Shown: piece after piece, positions 40,501 through 47,432 of the stretch | Numbering within the stretch: the first letter of the stretch is position 1 | Layout: the number at the start of each line of letters is the position of its first letter | Assembly (NCBI GenBank): GCA_049694275.1 | Contig: JBAVQS010000050.1 | Span: 9,047-73,046 of the forward strand | Reading direction: 5' to 3' | Origin: JBAVQS01 sp049694275 | GTDB taxonomy: Bacteria > Chloroflexota > Anaerolineae > UBA4142 > SHND01 | Length of the DNA stretch: 64,000 nucleotides | Notes under the pieces: generated by a model | The model's input: the letters and a program-made list of their open reading frames with translations, nothing else | What the model was told of the DNA's origin: nothing | Databases searched by the model: none | Made by a program: the position numbers and the translations under genes

Positions 40501-41298
40501 GAGCGCGAGCGCGCGGCCCCCGCGCTCGCAAAACCGGACGGGTCGCTGGATAACGCCGAGCGCAATGCTATCCGCTCTCTGGCAGTATCGCTTGAGGCAT
40601 TGGGGAATATTCAAAGAGAACAAGCAAGCGCTGAGTGTGTCAAGGCTTATCAAGAGGCCATTCCATTATGCGAGCGTATCGAAGACAAGGCGGAGAATGC
40701 GGCCATTACCTTTAACCTCGGCACCGCCTACATGCAGATTCCCTCCATCCGCGACCTCGCCCAGGCCGAGCAGTGGTACCGGCGCAGCCTGGAACTGCGC
40801 GACGAGGGCGACCACCTGGGGCGGAGCAAGTGCCTGGGCCAACTGGGATATGTGGCATGGGAGCGTTTTAAAGAGGCGCGAGAAGCGAAAAGGCCGGAGG
40901 AGGAGGTGGTCGGGTATTTGAATGAAGCCCTGCACTATTATCAACAAGCGCTGGCGCTAACTCCTCCCAATGCAGTTGATGCTCTTGCTGTAAAGCACAA
41001 CCAACTCGGCAACATTTACGCCGATGCAGGAGACCTCGACCGGGCGCTGTTCCACTGGCGCGAGGCGATCCGATACGACGAGGCGCAGGGGAATCCCTAT
41101 GGGGCAGGACAAACTCGCTTTAACGTCGCTCTTAACCTTGCCAAAGCCGGCCGCCTGACCGATGCGCGCGAGTATGCCTATGCGGCGCTGCGGAATTTCG
41201 AGACCTTTGGGGAACGCGCGGCGGAGGATATAGAAGACACGCGGGGGTTGATCGGCATGATTGAGGAAGCGATAAAGCAGAGGAGCGGGAAGCGATAG
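37507..41298 (+). CDS. CHAT protease - STAND ATPase - TPR protein
   Basis: A 1263-residue protein. Residues 1-150 hold the CHAT-associated region (TIPWELLREP); 150-460 are the CHAT protease with His233 (VHFDGHGVY) and Cys297 (VLNACRSAHAE). Between the Cys and the rest of the domain sits a 39-bp in-frame tandem repeat (GSGRGENAATPSA). Residues about 490-820 are a STAND ATPase: Walker A YAGSGKTATAAEF near 515, Walker B ILWLWDNVEPV, LTSRRDERGW. A further linker (PNSEFRIPPALDSRPGNSEL), encoded by CCGAATTC repeats, precedes TPR-like helices at about 880-1255. AAAGGAG precedes the ATG. CHAT-STAND-TPR proteins are implicated in proteolytic signalling or defence; that role is inferred. Confidence 0.9.
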   Translation: MIPTLRLTQTTQSPDQYLVHVEYEQEGQSRQAYDAPVHFKLTDDDARDLRWYLEDYLQHPFDPAPAIAHRIEQRMADIGSELFRSIFEANNDTRKLWARVEDRIKDTRIEIVTGVAEAATIPWELLREPAADAPLALEAQSFVRAQPNPARRSALPTSDGPIRILLVICRPGGGDDVPFRSVATRLLKGLNEDARKAFQLDVLRPPTFERLSAVLQEAKTQGKPYHIVHFDGHGVYADSERPGGFGRFIYGDNRPGKHGYLAFEKPAVQGNMELIDGPKLGALLADADVSFLVLNACRSAHAEAAPTPGPSPAASGRGENAATPSAGSGRGENAATPSAGSGRGEKAAAFSANDHASGENEQNDPHTQVRAFGSLAQEVMDAGVAGVVAMRYNVYVVTAAQFVADLYGALVRGQTLGEAVTLGRKQLAANPLRSIAYDPVELQDWPVPVVYEAAPVALARPQPATAAFQITLAAGPRELQGVPPPPDVGFFGRDETLLALDRAFDTQHVVLLHAYAGSGKTATAAEFARWYVETGGLQGPVLFTSFEQRKPLSQVLDTLGRVFESLLEQNRINWLALTVQDQRGIALQILQAIPILWLWDNVEPVAGFPAGTPSAWNEVEQKELADFIRDAARTQAKFLLTSRRDERGWLGDLPTRITLPPMPMQEQFQLVRAIADKNNRRITAVKDWTPLLHFSQGNPLTLTVLAGQALRAGLSEWAEVEDFVARLRAGQAAFDDEPAQGRSRSLGASLAYGFETAFTEDERKILALLHFFQGFVYVATLRVMVAPEIDWSLHETGGLRPETAVALLDRAAEIGLLTAHGRGYYTIHPALPWFFQSLFDKYYPASPNSEFRIPPALDSRPGNSELAATRAFVSAMGALGNHYFWQYVGGHSEVIGALNAEEANLLHARRLARQNGWWDAVIGPMQGLRSLYDHTGRRAEWARLVNEVVPDFVDPATDGPLPGREEQWGLVTEYRVLLAEEARQWAEAERLQHSRVEWERERAAPALAKPDGSLDNAERNAIRSLAVSLEALGNIQREQASAECVKAYQEAIPLCERIEDKAENAAITFNLGTAYMQIPSIRDLAQAEQWYRRSLELRDEGDHLGRSKCLGQLGYVAWERFKEAREAKRPEEEVVGYLNEALHYYQQALALTPPNAVDALAVKHNQLGNIYADAGDLDRALFHWREAIRYDEAQGNPYGAGQTRFNVALNLAKAGRLTDAREYAYAALRNFETFGERAAEDIEDTRGLIGMIEEAIKQRSGKR
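38447..38556 (+). repeat. 39-bp tandem repeat inside the CHAT domain
   Basis: Units begin at 38482 and 38521 (GCAGGGAGCGGGAGAGGGGA...), with a partial unit from 38447. The 39-bp length keeps frame and adds 13 residues each. The GGGAGAGGGGAGAA core matches the intergenic palindrome at 8301-8327. Confidence 0.85.
40041..40118 (+). repeat. CCGAATTC tandem repeat in the domain linker
   Basis: Three consecutive CCGAATTC units and a later GGAATTCTGAATT lie between the ATPase and TPR regions of the CHAT-STAND gene. They look like intergenic spacer sequence incorporated in frame. Confidence 0.55.
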
Positions 41299-41352
41299 CT
41301 GGGCGCGGAGGGCAGGAAGGCCCCAAGCGGATTGCTTCCGCGAAACGGATAC

Positions 41353-41385
41353 ACGGATAGACGCGGATGACGAGTAGCTATCCGT
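41353..41385. terminator. Possible bidirectional terminator between converging genes
   Basis: ACGGATAG / CTATCCGT, an 8-bp perfect stem with a 17-base loop, in the 230-bp spacer between the CHAT-STAND gene and the convergent ferredoxin gene. There is no real U-run, so this is weak. I see no gene in the rest of the spacer. Confidence 0.3.
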
Positions 41386-41528
41386 TTATGGACCCTCGGC
41401 ACTTTCGAGGGCCGCTTTGAAATCCGTTGACGCCCGGTCGTTGTGCGCGAGTATGCGCGCTATTCATCGAATACTTGAGAGAATGAGCCGCTACGAGAGT
41501 TGCGGCCGCCCCAAGATGTTCCGGTGAC

Positions 41529-42614
41529 CTAGGCCCCGCGGCATATCGCGCACAGGGTGTCTGCCCCGTTGGCGGCGAACGGGAGATGACACTTGACGCA
41601 GATGGCGAGCGCACCCTCGTGCACAGCCTCGCGATGGCCCACGGATAACGCCTCGCGCCGGACGCCGGGAAGAAGAGTAATCGCTTCAGGCGCGCAGATC
41701 CGGTCGCATAACCGGCATTCGAGTCCCAGGCATTGCGCCGGCCGGAAGGCAAGCGCGAAATGATCACCCTGGGTCTTGAACTCGATTGCGCTTGTGGGAC
41801 AGATTTTGGCGCAGAGGCCGCAAGCCGTACAGCGGTCGTCGATCTCTAGCGTGACAAGGCGCGTGCCTTGCGCATCTGCCTGGGGCGCGCCCAGCCGGGT
41901 TACTGCACGCTGGAGCGTGGACACGCGCGTCTGCGTATCCGGTTCGGGCAAAGAATCGATTGGCAGGGCGCCGGTCGCGACGGAGGCCGCCGCGCGCCCG
42001 ACATTCAAAGTCAAGAGCGAGAGAAAGGCGCGCCGCGAAAGAGGCTCGCCGGTATGGCGCTCGTTCGGGAAAGGGTGCGGAAGGTCGGACAGTTTCCCTT
42101 CGGATTCGGTGTGGAGGTGGAGCTTGCCGGCGCTGGTCCATGCGCCGAGCAGTTCTTGAGCGGCATGGACGGTACGGATAATCGATGCGTGCGCCGCGCC
42201 GATGGGACATGCACCGCAGAGCGAATCATCCAACCACACCTGTGCATGCTCGGCCGCGAGGGCGACCAGCAGCTCCGGCGAGAGCCGCGCCAGGCAGGGG
42301 AGCCGCGCCAGGCCCTGCGCCGGCGTACGGGTTGTCTCGACATCGGCGCGGCGCTGGCAGGCAAACTCGACTTGATCCCAACGTTTTCCCAGCTCGATCA
42401 CGGCCGGATCGCTCATCCGCGTGGAGCGATAGACATCGGTTGGACAGATCGAAATGCAAAGACCACACTCGACGCAACGGGGGGCGTCCAACTCGGGCAG
42501 CCCGTTGTTGAGGCGAATCGCGTGGACCGGGCAGGGGAGGCAGAGCTCGCAGTGTGAATCTCGGTGCCGCCGGTTGAGACACGCGTCGCGGTGAACCTGA
42601 AGGGGCGCATCCAC
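41529..42614 (-). CDS. Dicluster 4Fe-4S ferredoxin-like protein of the glpA-sdhBCD operon
   Basis: A 361-residue iron-sulfur protein. The N-terminal ferredoxin unit (about residues 10-60) has ACLNRR...SHCELCLPCPVHAI and CVECGLCISICPTDVY. A second unit near residues 255-320 has CTACGLCAKICPTSAI and CLGLECRLCDRICAPEAI. Between them, PCLARLSPELLV and LCGACPIG resemble the cysteine domain of some ferredoxin-like redox proteins, and an internal SRRAFLSLL looks like a buried Tat motif. The end (CVKCHLPF, LCAIC) could bind zinc. The GTG at 42614 shares its G with the TAG stop of the sdhD-like gene, so translation is coupled. I infer an electron-transfer partner of the upstream dehydrogenase. Confidence 0.78.
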   Translation of the reverse strand: MDAPLQVHRDACLNRRHRDSHCELCLPCPVHAIRLNNGLPELDAPRCVECGLCISICPTDVYRSTRMSDPAVIELGKRWDQVEFACQRRADVETTRTPAQGLARLPCLARLSPELLVALAAEHAQVWLDDSLCGACPIGAAHASIIRTVHAAQELLGAWTSAGKLHLHTESEGKLSDLPHPFPNERHTGEPLSRRAFLSLLTLNVGRAAASVATGALPIDSLPEPDTQTRVSTLQRAVTRLGAPQADAQGTRLVTLEIDDRCTACGLCAKICPTSAIEFKTQGDHFALAFRPAQCLGLECRLCDRICAPEAITLLPGVRREALSVGHREAVHEGALAICVKCHLPFAANGADTLCAICRGA

Positions 42615-42985
42615 TATCCGCGTGAGCCGATGACGAGGATCAGCCAGATGCCATAGACAATAAAGGCGGCGCCGCCAATCACAAAGAGCCAATTGACCAC
42701 CTGGAGCAGCCCGCGCGCCGGCCGCAGGTCGAGGATGATTCCGCGGAGGCCAATCAGGGCATGGGGAACGACCAGGATGAGGAAGGCGCTTTCCATCACG
42801 GGAACGATGGGATTCTTGTAATAATTGACGATATCCTGATAGGTGAGGAGTCCTCCCGGGACCAGCGCATGATTCACGACGAAATGGATGCCCAGGACGA
42901 TCAGGATCAAAAGACCGCTGAGGATTTTAAAGAGCCACAGCCAGACATTCTCGCCGGATTTCGGCGCAGAGGGAGTTCCCAGCAT
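42614..42985 (-). CDS. sdhD: SdhD-like membrane anchor
   Basis: A 123-residue protein with three membrane helices: WLFKILSGLLILIVLGIHFV, VMESAFLILVVPHALIGLRG and LLQVVNWLFVIGGAAFIVYG. HFVVNH and VPHALIGLRGIILD carry histidines placed as in SdhD/FrdD haem b ligands. The ATG at 42985 has GGAGG eight bases upstream; a TTG two codons earlier is an alternative. It follows the sdhC-like gene after a 158-bp gap filled by a repeat element, and its stop overlaps the GTG of the ferredoxin gene. It should anchor the SdhB-like subunit and form part of a quinone site. Confidence 0.82.
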   Translation of the reverse strand: MLGTPSAPKSGENVWLWLFKILSGLLILIVLGIHFVVNHALVPGGLLTYQDIVNYYKNPIVPVMESAFLILVVPHALIGLRGIILDLRPARGLLQVVNWLFVIGGAAFIVYGIWLILVIGSRG

Positions 42986-42998
42986 TGTCAAATCCTCC

Positions 42999-43146
42999 TA
43001 GAGCGAATTCCATTTTGATTGATGGGGTTGTAGGGGCAATCCCTTGCGACCACAGGGAGTCCCCATTGGATGGTTGCCCTACATATGGGCGAGCACAAGG
43101 CATCGCCCCTACGACGATGCCGTAAGCGAAACTGGAATTCGCTCTA
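42999..43146. mobile_element. 148-bp MITE-like insertion between sdhC and sdhD
   Basis: Perfect 14-bp terminal inverted repeats TAGAGCGAATTCCA (42999-43012) and TGGAATTCGCTCTA (43133-43146) enclose copy B of the GTAGGGGC repeat (43030-43112). The right end supplies the TAG stop of the sdhC-like gene, and the left end abuts the Shine-Dalgarno sequence of sdhD. No coding capacity is present. Confidence 0.7.
43030..43112. repeat. Dispersed ~80-bp repeat, copy B
   Basis: Starts GTAGGGGC, ends GCCCCTAC, and is closely similar to 25256-25335. It lies in the operon spacer between sdhC and sdhD. Confidence 0.8.
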
Positions 43147-43557
43147 AGCGGCAAACATCTTGAACGCAAAATAGAGGCAGACCCCCAGCGCAATCGCCAT
43201 CAGGATGTACAGGAGCTGTTTCTGGTAGGGGACCGCGATTCCAAAGCTGGTCAACGCGATGCGCAGGCCATTCAAGCCGTGGATGATGCCGGCTGCGACG
43301 ACCAGGAACTCGCCCATGAGAAAGAGGGGGCTTTTGGCGAGCGCGGTAAAACTATTATACCCCGCAGGGCCGCTCGCGAGCTGGCTCAGCACGAGCAGGT
43401 GCATAAAGAGATAGAGGGTCAGGCCGAGCGCGGTGATGCGATTCAGGCTAAAGGCCCATGTGCCGACCTGTCGCGAGCGGGGATCGAACCACTTGACTGC
43501 GCCGGTCAACCACGAGCGCGTCCGCTCCGTTCTGAGGTTGCGATTCTCGGCGTCCAT
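43144..43557 (-). CDS. sdhC: SdhC-like cytochrome b membrane anchor
   Basis: A 137-residue protein with three helices. AFSLNRITALGLTLYLFMHLLVLSQL carries the SdhC signature (SxNRxTG-like, then His), followed by FLMGEFLVVAAGIIHGLNGLRIAL with the haem-ligand-type His, and LLYILMAIALGVCLYFAF. It contributes to haem b and quinone binding in succinate dehydrogenase/fumarate reductase complexes. Its ATG overlaps the SdhB-like stop (TAATG). The downstream MITE-like element begins exactly at its TAG stop, so the original C-terminus may have been altered slightly. Confidence 0.85.
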   Translation of the reverse strand: MDAENRNLRTERTRSWLTGAVKWFDPRSRQVGTWAFSLNRITALGLTLYLFMHLLVLSQLASGPAGYNSFTALAKSPLFLMGEFLVVAAGIIHGLNGLRIALTSFGIAVPYQKQLLYILMAIALGVCLYFAFKMFAA

Positions 43558-44309
43558 TATTTCTCTCCCTGGCCGTTACTCTTTTGTGGCTTGAACAGGC
43601 GCTTGAGGCGCGCGCCGATGACCTGCCGGCGCAAATCCATGATCCGTCCGGCGGGATCCACATTGGAGGGACAGACCGCGCTGCACTCAAAGGCGCTGTG
43701 GCAGCGCCACACTCCGTTCTCGCCATCCACCCACTTGAGCAGGTCTGGCCGCCGGTTGAGCCCATTCTGCTGTGCGGCGGCGAGCGCGGCGGGCGCCAAA
43801 TAGTTGGGTGTGGTCGCGACGATCGGGCAGGCGCTAACACAAAGGCCACATTCAATACAGTCGGACAGGCGAAGAGACTCTTTATTCTCCGGCTGATGTC
43901 CGGCGACCGGTCCGGCCGGCTCGTCGGCTAGCGAGATGACCGCTTGCTGGCCCATCAACTCGGTTCGCTCATAGAGGAGGCCCAGATCGACAACCAGGTC
44001 GCTGACCACCGGGAAGTTTCGCAGCGGCTCGACTTTGACGACGCCCCCATTTTTGGTCATCGTGTGAACCGGCGTGATGCAGGTCAGCTTTTCAACCCCG
44101 TTGACGCGCATCCCGCAAGCGCCGCAGGTTGAATGATGACAAGCGTGGCGAAAACAGAGCGAACGATCGTGAAAGGCCCAGACCCTTTCGATTCCATCCA
44201 GGATGTATTCATCCGGGTCGACTGGAATGGTGAACGAATCAAAATGGGGCTTGGCATCGCCCTTTTGACGATAGACCTGAAAAGTGACATCCCACTTGGC
44301 TGTGCTCAT
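43557..44309 (-). CDS. sdhB: SdhB-like iron-sulfur subunit paired with GlpA
   Basis: A 250-residue three-cluster protein. The [2Fe-2S] ligands are in RHACHHSTCGACGMRVNG with a later Cys in KLTC (spacing C-x4-C-x2-C-x11-C), the [4Fe-4S] motif is CIECGLCVSACP, and the third cluster motif is CHSAFECSAVCPSNVDP. These match SdhB/FrdB, not GlpC, which has two ferredoxin motifs and CCG domains. The gene starts nine bases after glpA and overlaps sdhC. No SdhA flavoprotein gene is near, so its flavoprotein partner in this operon is presumably GlpA. Confidence 0.9.
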   Translation of the reverse strand: MSTAKWDVTFQVYRQKGDAKPHFDSFTIPVDPDEYILDGIERVWAFHDRSLCFRHACHHSTCGACGMRVNGVEKLTCITPVHTMTKNGGVVKVEPLRNFPVVSDLVVDLGLLYERTELMGQQAVISLADEPAGPVAGHQPENKESLRLSDCIECGLCVSACPIVATTPNYLAPAALAAAQQNGLNRRPDLLKWVDGENGVWRCHSAFECSAVCPSNVDPAGRIMDLRRQVIGARLKRLFKPQKSNGQGEK

Positions 44310-44318
44310 GATCGTTCC

Positions 44319-45482
44319 TCAGTCGGGCAGCGTGTAGAATTGGCGGTAGGAGAGGAGGGGAACCTCCCGGGTTGTGCAGGGAGTGGATACGCCGACGATG
44401 CCGTTGACGACATCGGCGGTCTTTTCCGCCATCGCCCGGCAGGTCGTGGCTTTGCCGCCCGTGATGGTGACCAGCCCCGGCGCATGGTCGCTGTGATCAA
44501 AGCATTTAAAGGTGCGCGCGATTTCGCGCCCCGAATCCCCACCCCCCACCAGGGGCCGCGTCGCCATATAGGCTCCGCGCATCTTGGCCTGACGGATTCC
44601 CGGAATCAGTTCGGCGCCGCGTTCGAGCATCAACTGGACGTGGTCTTGCAGCACGGGGACATAATCCAGGTCGTCGATTGAGAACGAGGTCGTCCCGACG
44701 ACGACCATGCGCCGCTGTGGGAGGACAATATCGCCGTCGTCAGGGGCGTTCAGGCGATTGATGGCGCGCTCGACCAGGCGCTGGTCATAGGCGACCATGA
44801 CCCCCGGCGTCGGTTTGACCGGCACATTCACGCCGGCCATGTGCGCAATTTCGCCTGCCCATGCGCCCGTCGCATTCACGACGATATCGCCGCGAATATC
44901 ATAGCGCCGGTCACACGTCCGGTCCCAGGCTTGTACGCCGCCAACCGCTCCCTGTCCGTTGATCATCAACCCGATCACATCGGTATAGAACCTGAATTTC
45001 GCGCCATTGGATTTGGCCGTGGCCGCAAAGGCGAGCGCCAACCGCAGCGGGTCAAACGTCCCATCCGGGATTAAATAGGCGAGGAGCACACGAGGGTTGA
45101 TATTGGGCTCCATGCGGAGCGCCTGCTCGGGCTTGAGCTCTTCAACGGGGATGTGACACTCCTGGCACGCCCGCGTAAATTTCTTTGCATATTCGAGGTC
45201 GCTGTCGTCGATCGCGATAAACAGGCCGCCGTTCGGCTCGATGACCTGGGGGACGATCTTGCGGAGGATTATATTCTCGTCAATGCACTCGACCGCCGAT
45301 TCCTGGTCTTTGACCGCATAGCGCCCCCCGCTGTGCAAGAGCCCATGCGTACGCCCTGAGGTCCCGTTGGCAATCGGTCCTCGTTCCACTACCGTGACAT
45401 CAAAACCCCGTAAGGCTAAATCATGCGCGGTTGCGACTCCTGTGAACCCGGCCCCGACGATGATGGCATGTGGTTTGCTCAT
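44319..45482 (-). CDS. glpA: GlpA-type FAD-dependent glycerol-3-phosphate dehydrogenase
   Basis: A 387-residue flavoprotein oxidising sn-glycerol 3-phosphate to dihydroxyacetone phosphate. The FAD motif is IIVGAGFTGVATAHDLALRG at residue 7, followed by GTSGRTHGLLHSGGRYAV, ECIDENIILRKI, PDGTFDPLRLALAF, VVNATGAWAGEIA, GTTSFSIDDLDYVP and TITGGKATTCRAMAEKTADV, all characteristic of GlpA. It lacks the C-terminal BFD-like [2Fe-2S] domain of long GlpA proteins (about 540 residues in E. coli). No glpB or glpC follows; SdhB, SdhC and SdhD-like genes do. GGAG precedes the ATG, 20 bases after a small membrane-protein gene. Confidence 0.93.
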   Translation of the reverse strand: MSKPHAIIVGAGFTGVATAHDLALRGFDVTVVERGPIANGTSGRTHGLLHSGGRYAVKDQESAVECIDENIILRKIVPQVIEPNGGLFIAIDDSDLEYAKKFTRACQECHIPVEELKPEQALRMEPNINPRVLLAYLIPDGTFDPLRLALAFAATAKSNGAKFRFYTDVIGLMINGQGAVGGVQAWDRTCDRRYDIRGDIVVNATGAWAGEIAHMAGVNVPVKPTPGVMVAYDQRLVERAINRLNAPDDGDIVLPQRRMVVVGTTSFSIDDLDYVPVLQDHVQLMLERGAELIPGIRQAKMRGAYMATRPLVGGGDSGREIARTFKCFDHSDHAPGLVTITGGKATTCRAMAEKTADVVNGIVGVSTPCTTREVPLLSYRQFYTLPD

Positions 45483-45502
45483 TTCACACGCTCCAGTCCG
45501 GC

Positions 45503-45754
45503 TCAGCTTCTGCCAATCCAGCGATTAAAAAGCAGTATTCCCCCAAAGATAGCCCAGATCATCGCGCCAAAAGCCAATCCCCAAAGGATTGATTCCAGCG
45601 GCGACTTGTTATCCCAGGCCTGGACGGTAGTGAGCAGAGCCATGCCGATGCTGGTGATGGAAATAATGACCAGCCCGGAACGCATCGGAATCCAGGGCCC
45701 GGCGGCCAGTTCGGCGGTTGGGGACGGTCGTCTCTTGGGCGGTTTCTTGGGCAT
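45503..45754 (-). CDS. Small two-helix membrane protein upstream of glpA
   Basis: An 83-residue protein: a basic, proline-rich start (MPKKPPKRRPSPTAELAAG), then helices SGLVIISITSIGMALLTTV and ILWGLAFGAMIWAIFGGILLF, ending RWIGRS. GAGG precedes the ATG at 45754. The frame upstream of it runs through a hairpin and is not coding. It lies between glpK and glpA, 20 bases from the latter, so it is probably cotranscribed with the dehydrogenase. Family unknown; an assembly or accessory subunit is possible. Confidence 0.68.
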   Translation of the reverse strand: MPKKPPKRRPSPTAELAAGPWIPMRSGLVIISITSIGMALLTTVQAWDNKSPLESILWGLAFGAMIWAIFGGILLFNRWIGRS

Positions 45755-45781
45755 GATTTCCTCTGAGAAAAGATTAGGGTG

Positions 45782-45830
45782 CACAATCGGAGGAGCGACG
45801 AATCCGTCGCTCCTCCCTCTATTCATTGTG
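45782..45830. repeat. Nested hairpin after glpK
   Basis: A perfect 12-bp stem GGAGGAGCGACG / CGTCGCTCCTCC (45789-45816, loop AATC) inside outer arms CACAAT / ATTGTG. It lies between glpK and the small membrane-protein gene. No U-run follows on the minus strand, so it is a repeat or processing hairpin and not a clear terminator. Confidence 0.6.
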
Positions 45831-45842
45831 AGTGATAACCTG

Positions 45843-47339
45843 TTAGTCTGTCCAATCGAACGACTTGGTGACGGCCTTTTTCCAACCCTTGTAGAGGTCG
45901 GCGCGTTTGGTCTGGTCCATTTGTGGGGTCCACTCGTGGTCCTTGCCCCAGTTGGCGCGCAGGTCTTCGACCTTGGCCCAGAACCCGACGGCGAGGCCGG
46001 CGGCATAGGCCGCGCCCAGCGCCGTGGTTTCGGCGACGGTCGGGCGGATGACCGGGACGCCGAGGACGTCGGACTGGAACTGCATGAGGAGGTTGTTATA
46101 GACCATGCCGCCATCGACTTTGAGAGCGGTGAGCGGGACGCCGGAATCGGCGTTCATGGCATCCAGGACCTCGCGGGTCTGGAACGCGGTGGCTTCCAGC
46201 GCCGCGCGCGCGATATGGCCCTTGTTGACGTAGCGGGTCATGCCGACGATGACGCCGCGGGCATCGCTCTTCCAGTACGGCGCAAAGAGGCCGGAGAAGG
46301 CGGGGACAAAGTAGATGCCGCCGTTATCGTCGACCGTCTTGGCGAGTCCTTCGATGTCGGACGATTTCTGGATCAGGCCGAGGTTGTCGCGCAGCCACTG
46401 GACGAGGGCGCCGGTAATGGCGATGGAGCCTTCGAGGCAGTAGACGGCCGGCTGGTCGCCGATCTTGTAGCCGAGGGTAGTGAGCAAGCCGTTCTTGGAC
46501 TGGACGGGCTTGGTGCCAGTGTTGAGGAGCATAAAGCAGCCGGTGCCGTAGGTGTTCTTGGCCTCGCCTGCCGAAAAGCAGGTCTGTCCAAAGAGCGCGG
46601 CCTGCTGGTCGCCCAGGTCACCCGCCACGGGGATGCCGGCCAGCGCGCCCTTGGCCTGGCCATAGGTGGCGCTGGAGGGTTTGATCGCCGGGAGCATGGC
46701 GCGAGGGACGCCCATGACTTTGAGCATGTCGGGGTCCCAGTCGAGGGTCGCCAGGTTCATCAGCATGGTGCGGCTGGCGTTCGAGACATCGGTGACGTGG
46801 GCCCCACCGTTCGGGCCGCCGGTCAGATTCCAGATGACCCAGGTATCGATGTTGCCAAAGAGAACTTCGCCCTTTTCGGCCTTGGCGCGGACGCCGGGGA
46901 CGTTGTCGAGAATCCACTTGATCTTGGGGCCGGAAAAGTAGGTGGCGAGGGGCAGACCGACCTGGGCGCGGAACCGATCCTGGCCGCCGTCCTTGGCGAG
47001 CTCGTTGCAGATGTCGGCGGTGCGGGTGTCCTGCCAGACGATCGCGTTATAGACCGGCTTGCCGGTCGCTTTTTCCCACACGACGGTCGTCTCGCGCTGG
47101 TTGGTCACGCCCACCGCGGCGATGTCTTTCGGGTCGATATTGTGCTTTTTGAGCCCACCGGCAATCACTTCTTGCGTGCGCTCCCAGATTTCCATCGGGT
47201 TGTGCTCGACCCAGCCGGGTTTTGGGTAGATCTGTTCGTGTTCTTTCTGATCGATGCCGACCACCTTGCCCGCATGATCAAAGATCATAAAGCGGGTGCT
47301 GGTCGTGCCCTGATCAACTGCGGCTGCATACTTTGGCAT
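45843..47339 (-). CDS. glpK: Glycerol kinase
   Basis: A 498-residue FGGY kinase making sn-glycerol 3-phosphate from glycerol and ATP. Intact motifs are AAAVDQGTTSTRFMIFDHAG (phosphate loop), PGWVEHNPMEIW, VTNQRETTVVW, GDLGDQQAALFGQ with the catalytic Asp, KNTYGTGCFMLLNTG, and KVDGGMVYNNLLMQFQSD (nucleotide site). AAGGAGG lies seven bases before the ATG at 47339. The glycerol facilitator gene lies 93 bases upstream, and the GlpA operon follows. This is the catalytically complete copy; a second glpK at 48455 is altered. Confidence 0.97.
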   Translation of the reverse strand: MPKYAAAVDQGTTSTRFMIFDHAGKVVGIDQKEHEQIYPKPGWVEHNPMEIWERTQEVIAGGLKKHNIDPKDIAAVGVTNQRETTVVWEKATGKPVYNAIVWQDTRTADICNELAKDGGQDRFRAQVGLPLATYFSGPKIKWILDNVPGVRAKAEKGEVLFGNIDTWVIWNLTGGPNGGAHVTDVSNASRTMLMNLATLDWDPDMLKVMGVPRAMLPAIKPSSATYGQAKGALAGIPVAGDLGDQQAALFGQTCFSAGEAKNTYGTGCFMLLNTGTKPVQSKNGLLTTLGYKIGDQPAVYCLEGSIAITGALVQWLRDNLGLIQKSSDIEGLAKTVDDNGGIYFVPAFSGLFAPYWKSDARGVIVGMTRYVNKGHIARAALEATAFQTREVLDAMNADSGVPLTALKVDGGMVYNNLLMQFQSDVLGVPVIRPTVAETTALGAAYAAGLAVGFWAKVEDLRANWGKDHEWTPQMDQTKRADLYKGWKKAVTKSFDWTD

Positions 47340-47373
47340 GATAGTCCTCCTTGACTCGTTAAATTCCATTGTC

Positions 47374-47425
47374 GAACGAGGATGAAGTAGGGCAGTTTTT
47401 AACCTGCCCCAATTCCATCCCGAGA
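47374..47425. repeat. Degenerate GTAGGGC hairpin between glpF and glpK
   Basis: GGATGAAGTAGGGCAG and CTGCCCC...CATCC form an imperfect stem in the 93-bp spacer. It resembles a decayed member of the GTAGGG palindrome family. Confidence 0.4.
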
Positions 47426-47432
47426 GCGTTAT

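Noticed and set aside
43557..45482. Standard succinate dehydrogenase operon with the flavoprotein misread as GlpA
   Set aside because: The flavoprotein lacks the SdhA signature around its FAD-histidine and has GlpA motifs throughout (GTSGRTHGLLHSGGRYAV, PDGTFDPLRL, TITGGKATTCRAMAE).
45423..47354. A 643-codon plus-strand open frame antisense to glpA, the small membrane gene and glpK
   Set aside because: It mirrors strong GlpA and GlpK coding sequence, has no recognisable motif and lacks a ribosome site; a shadow frame caused by high GC.
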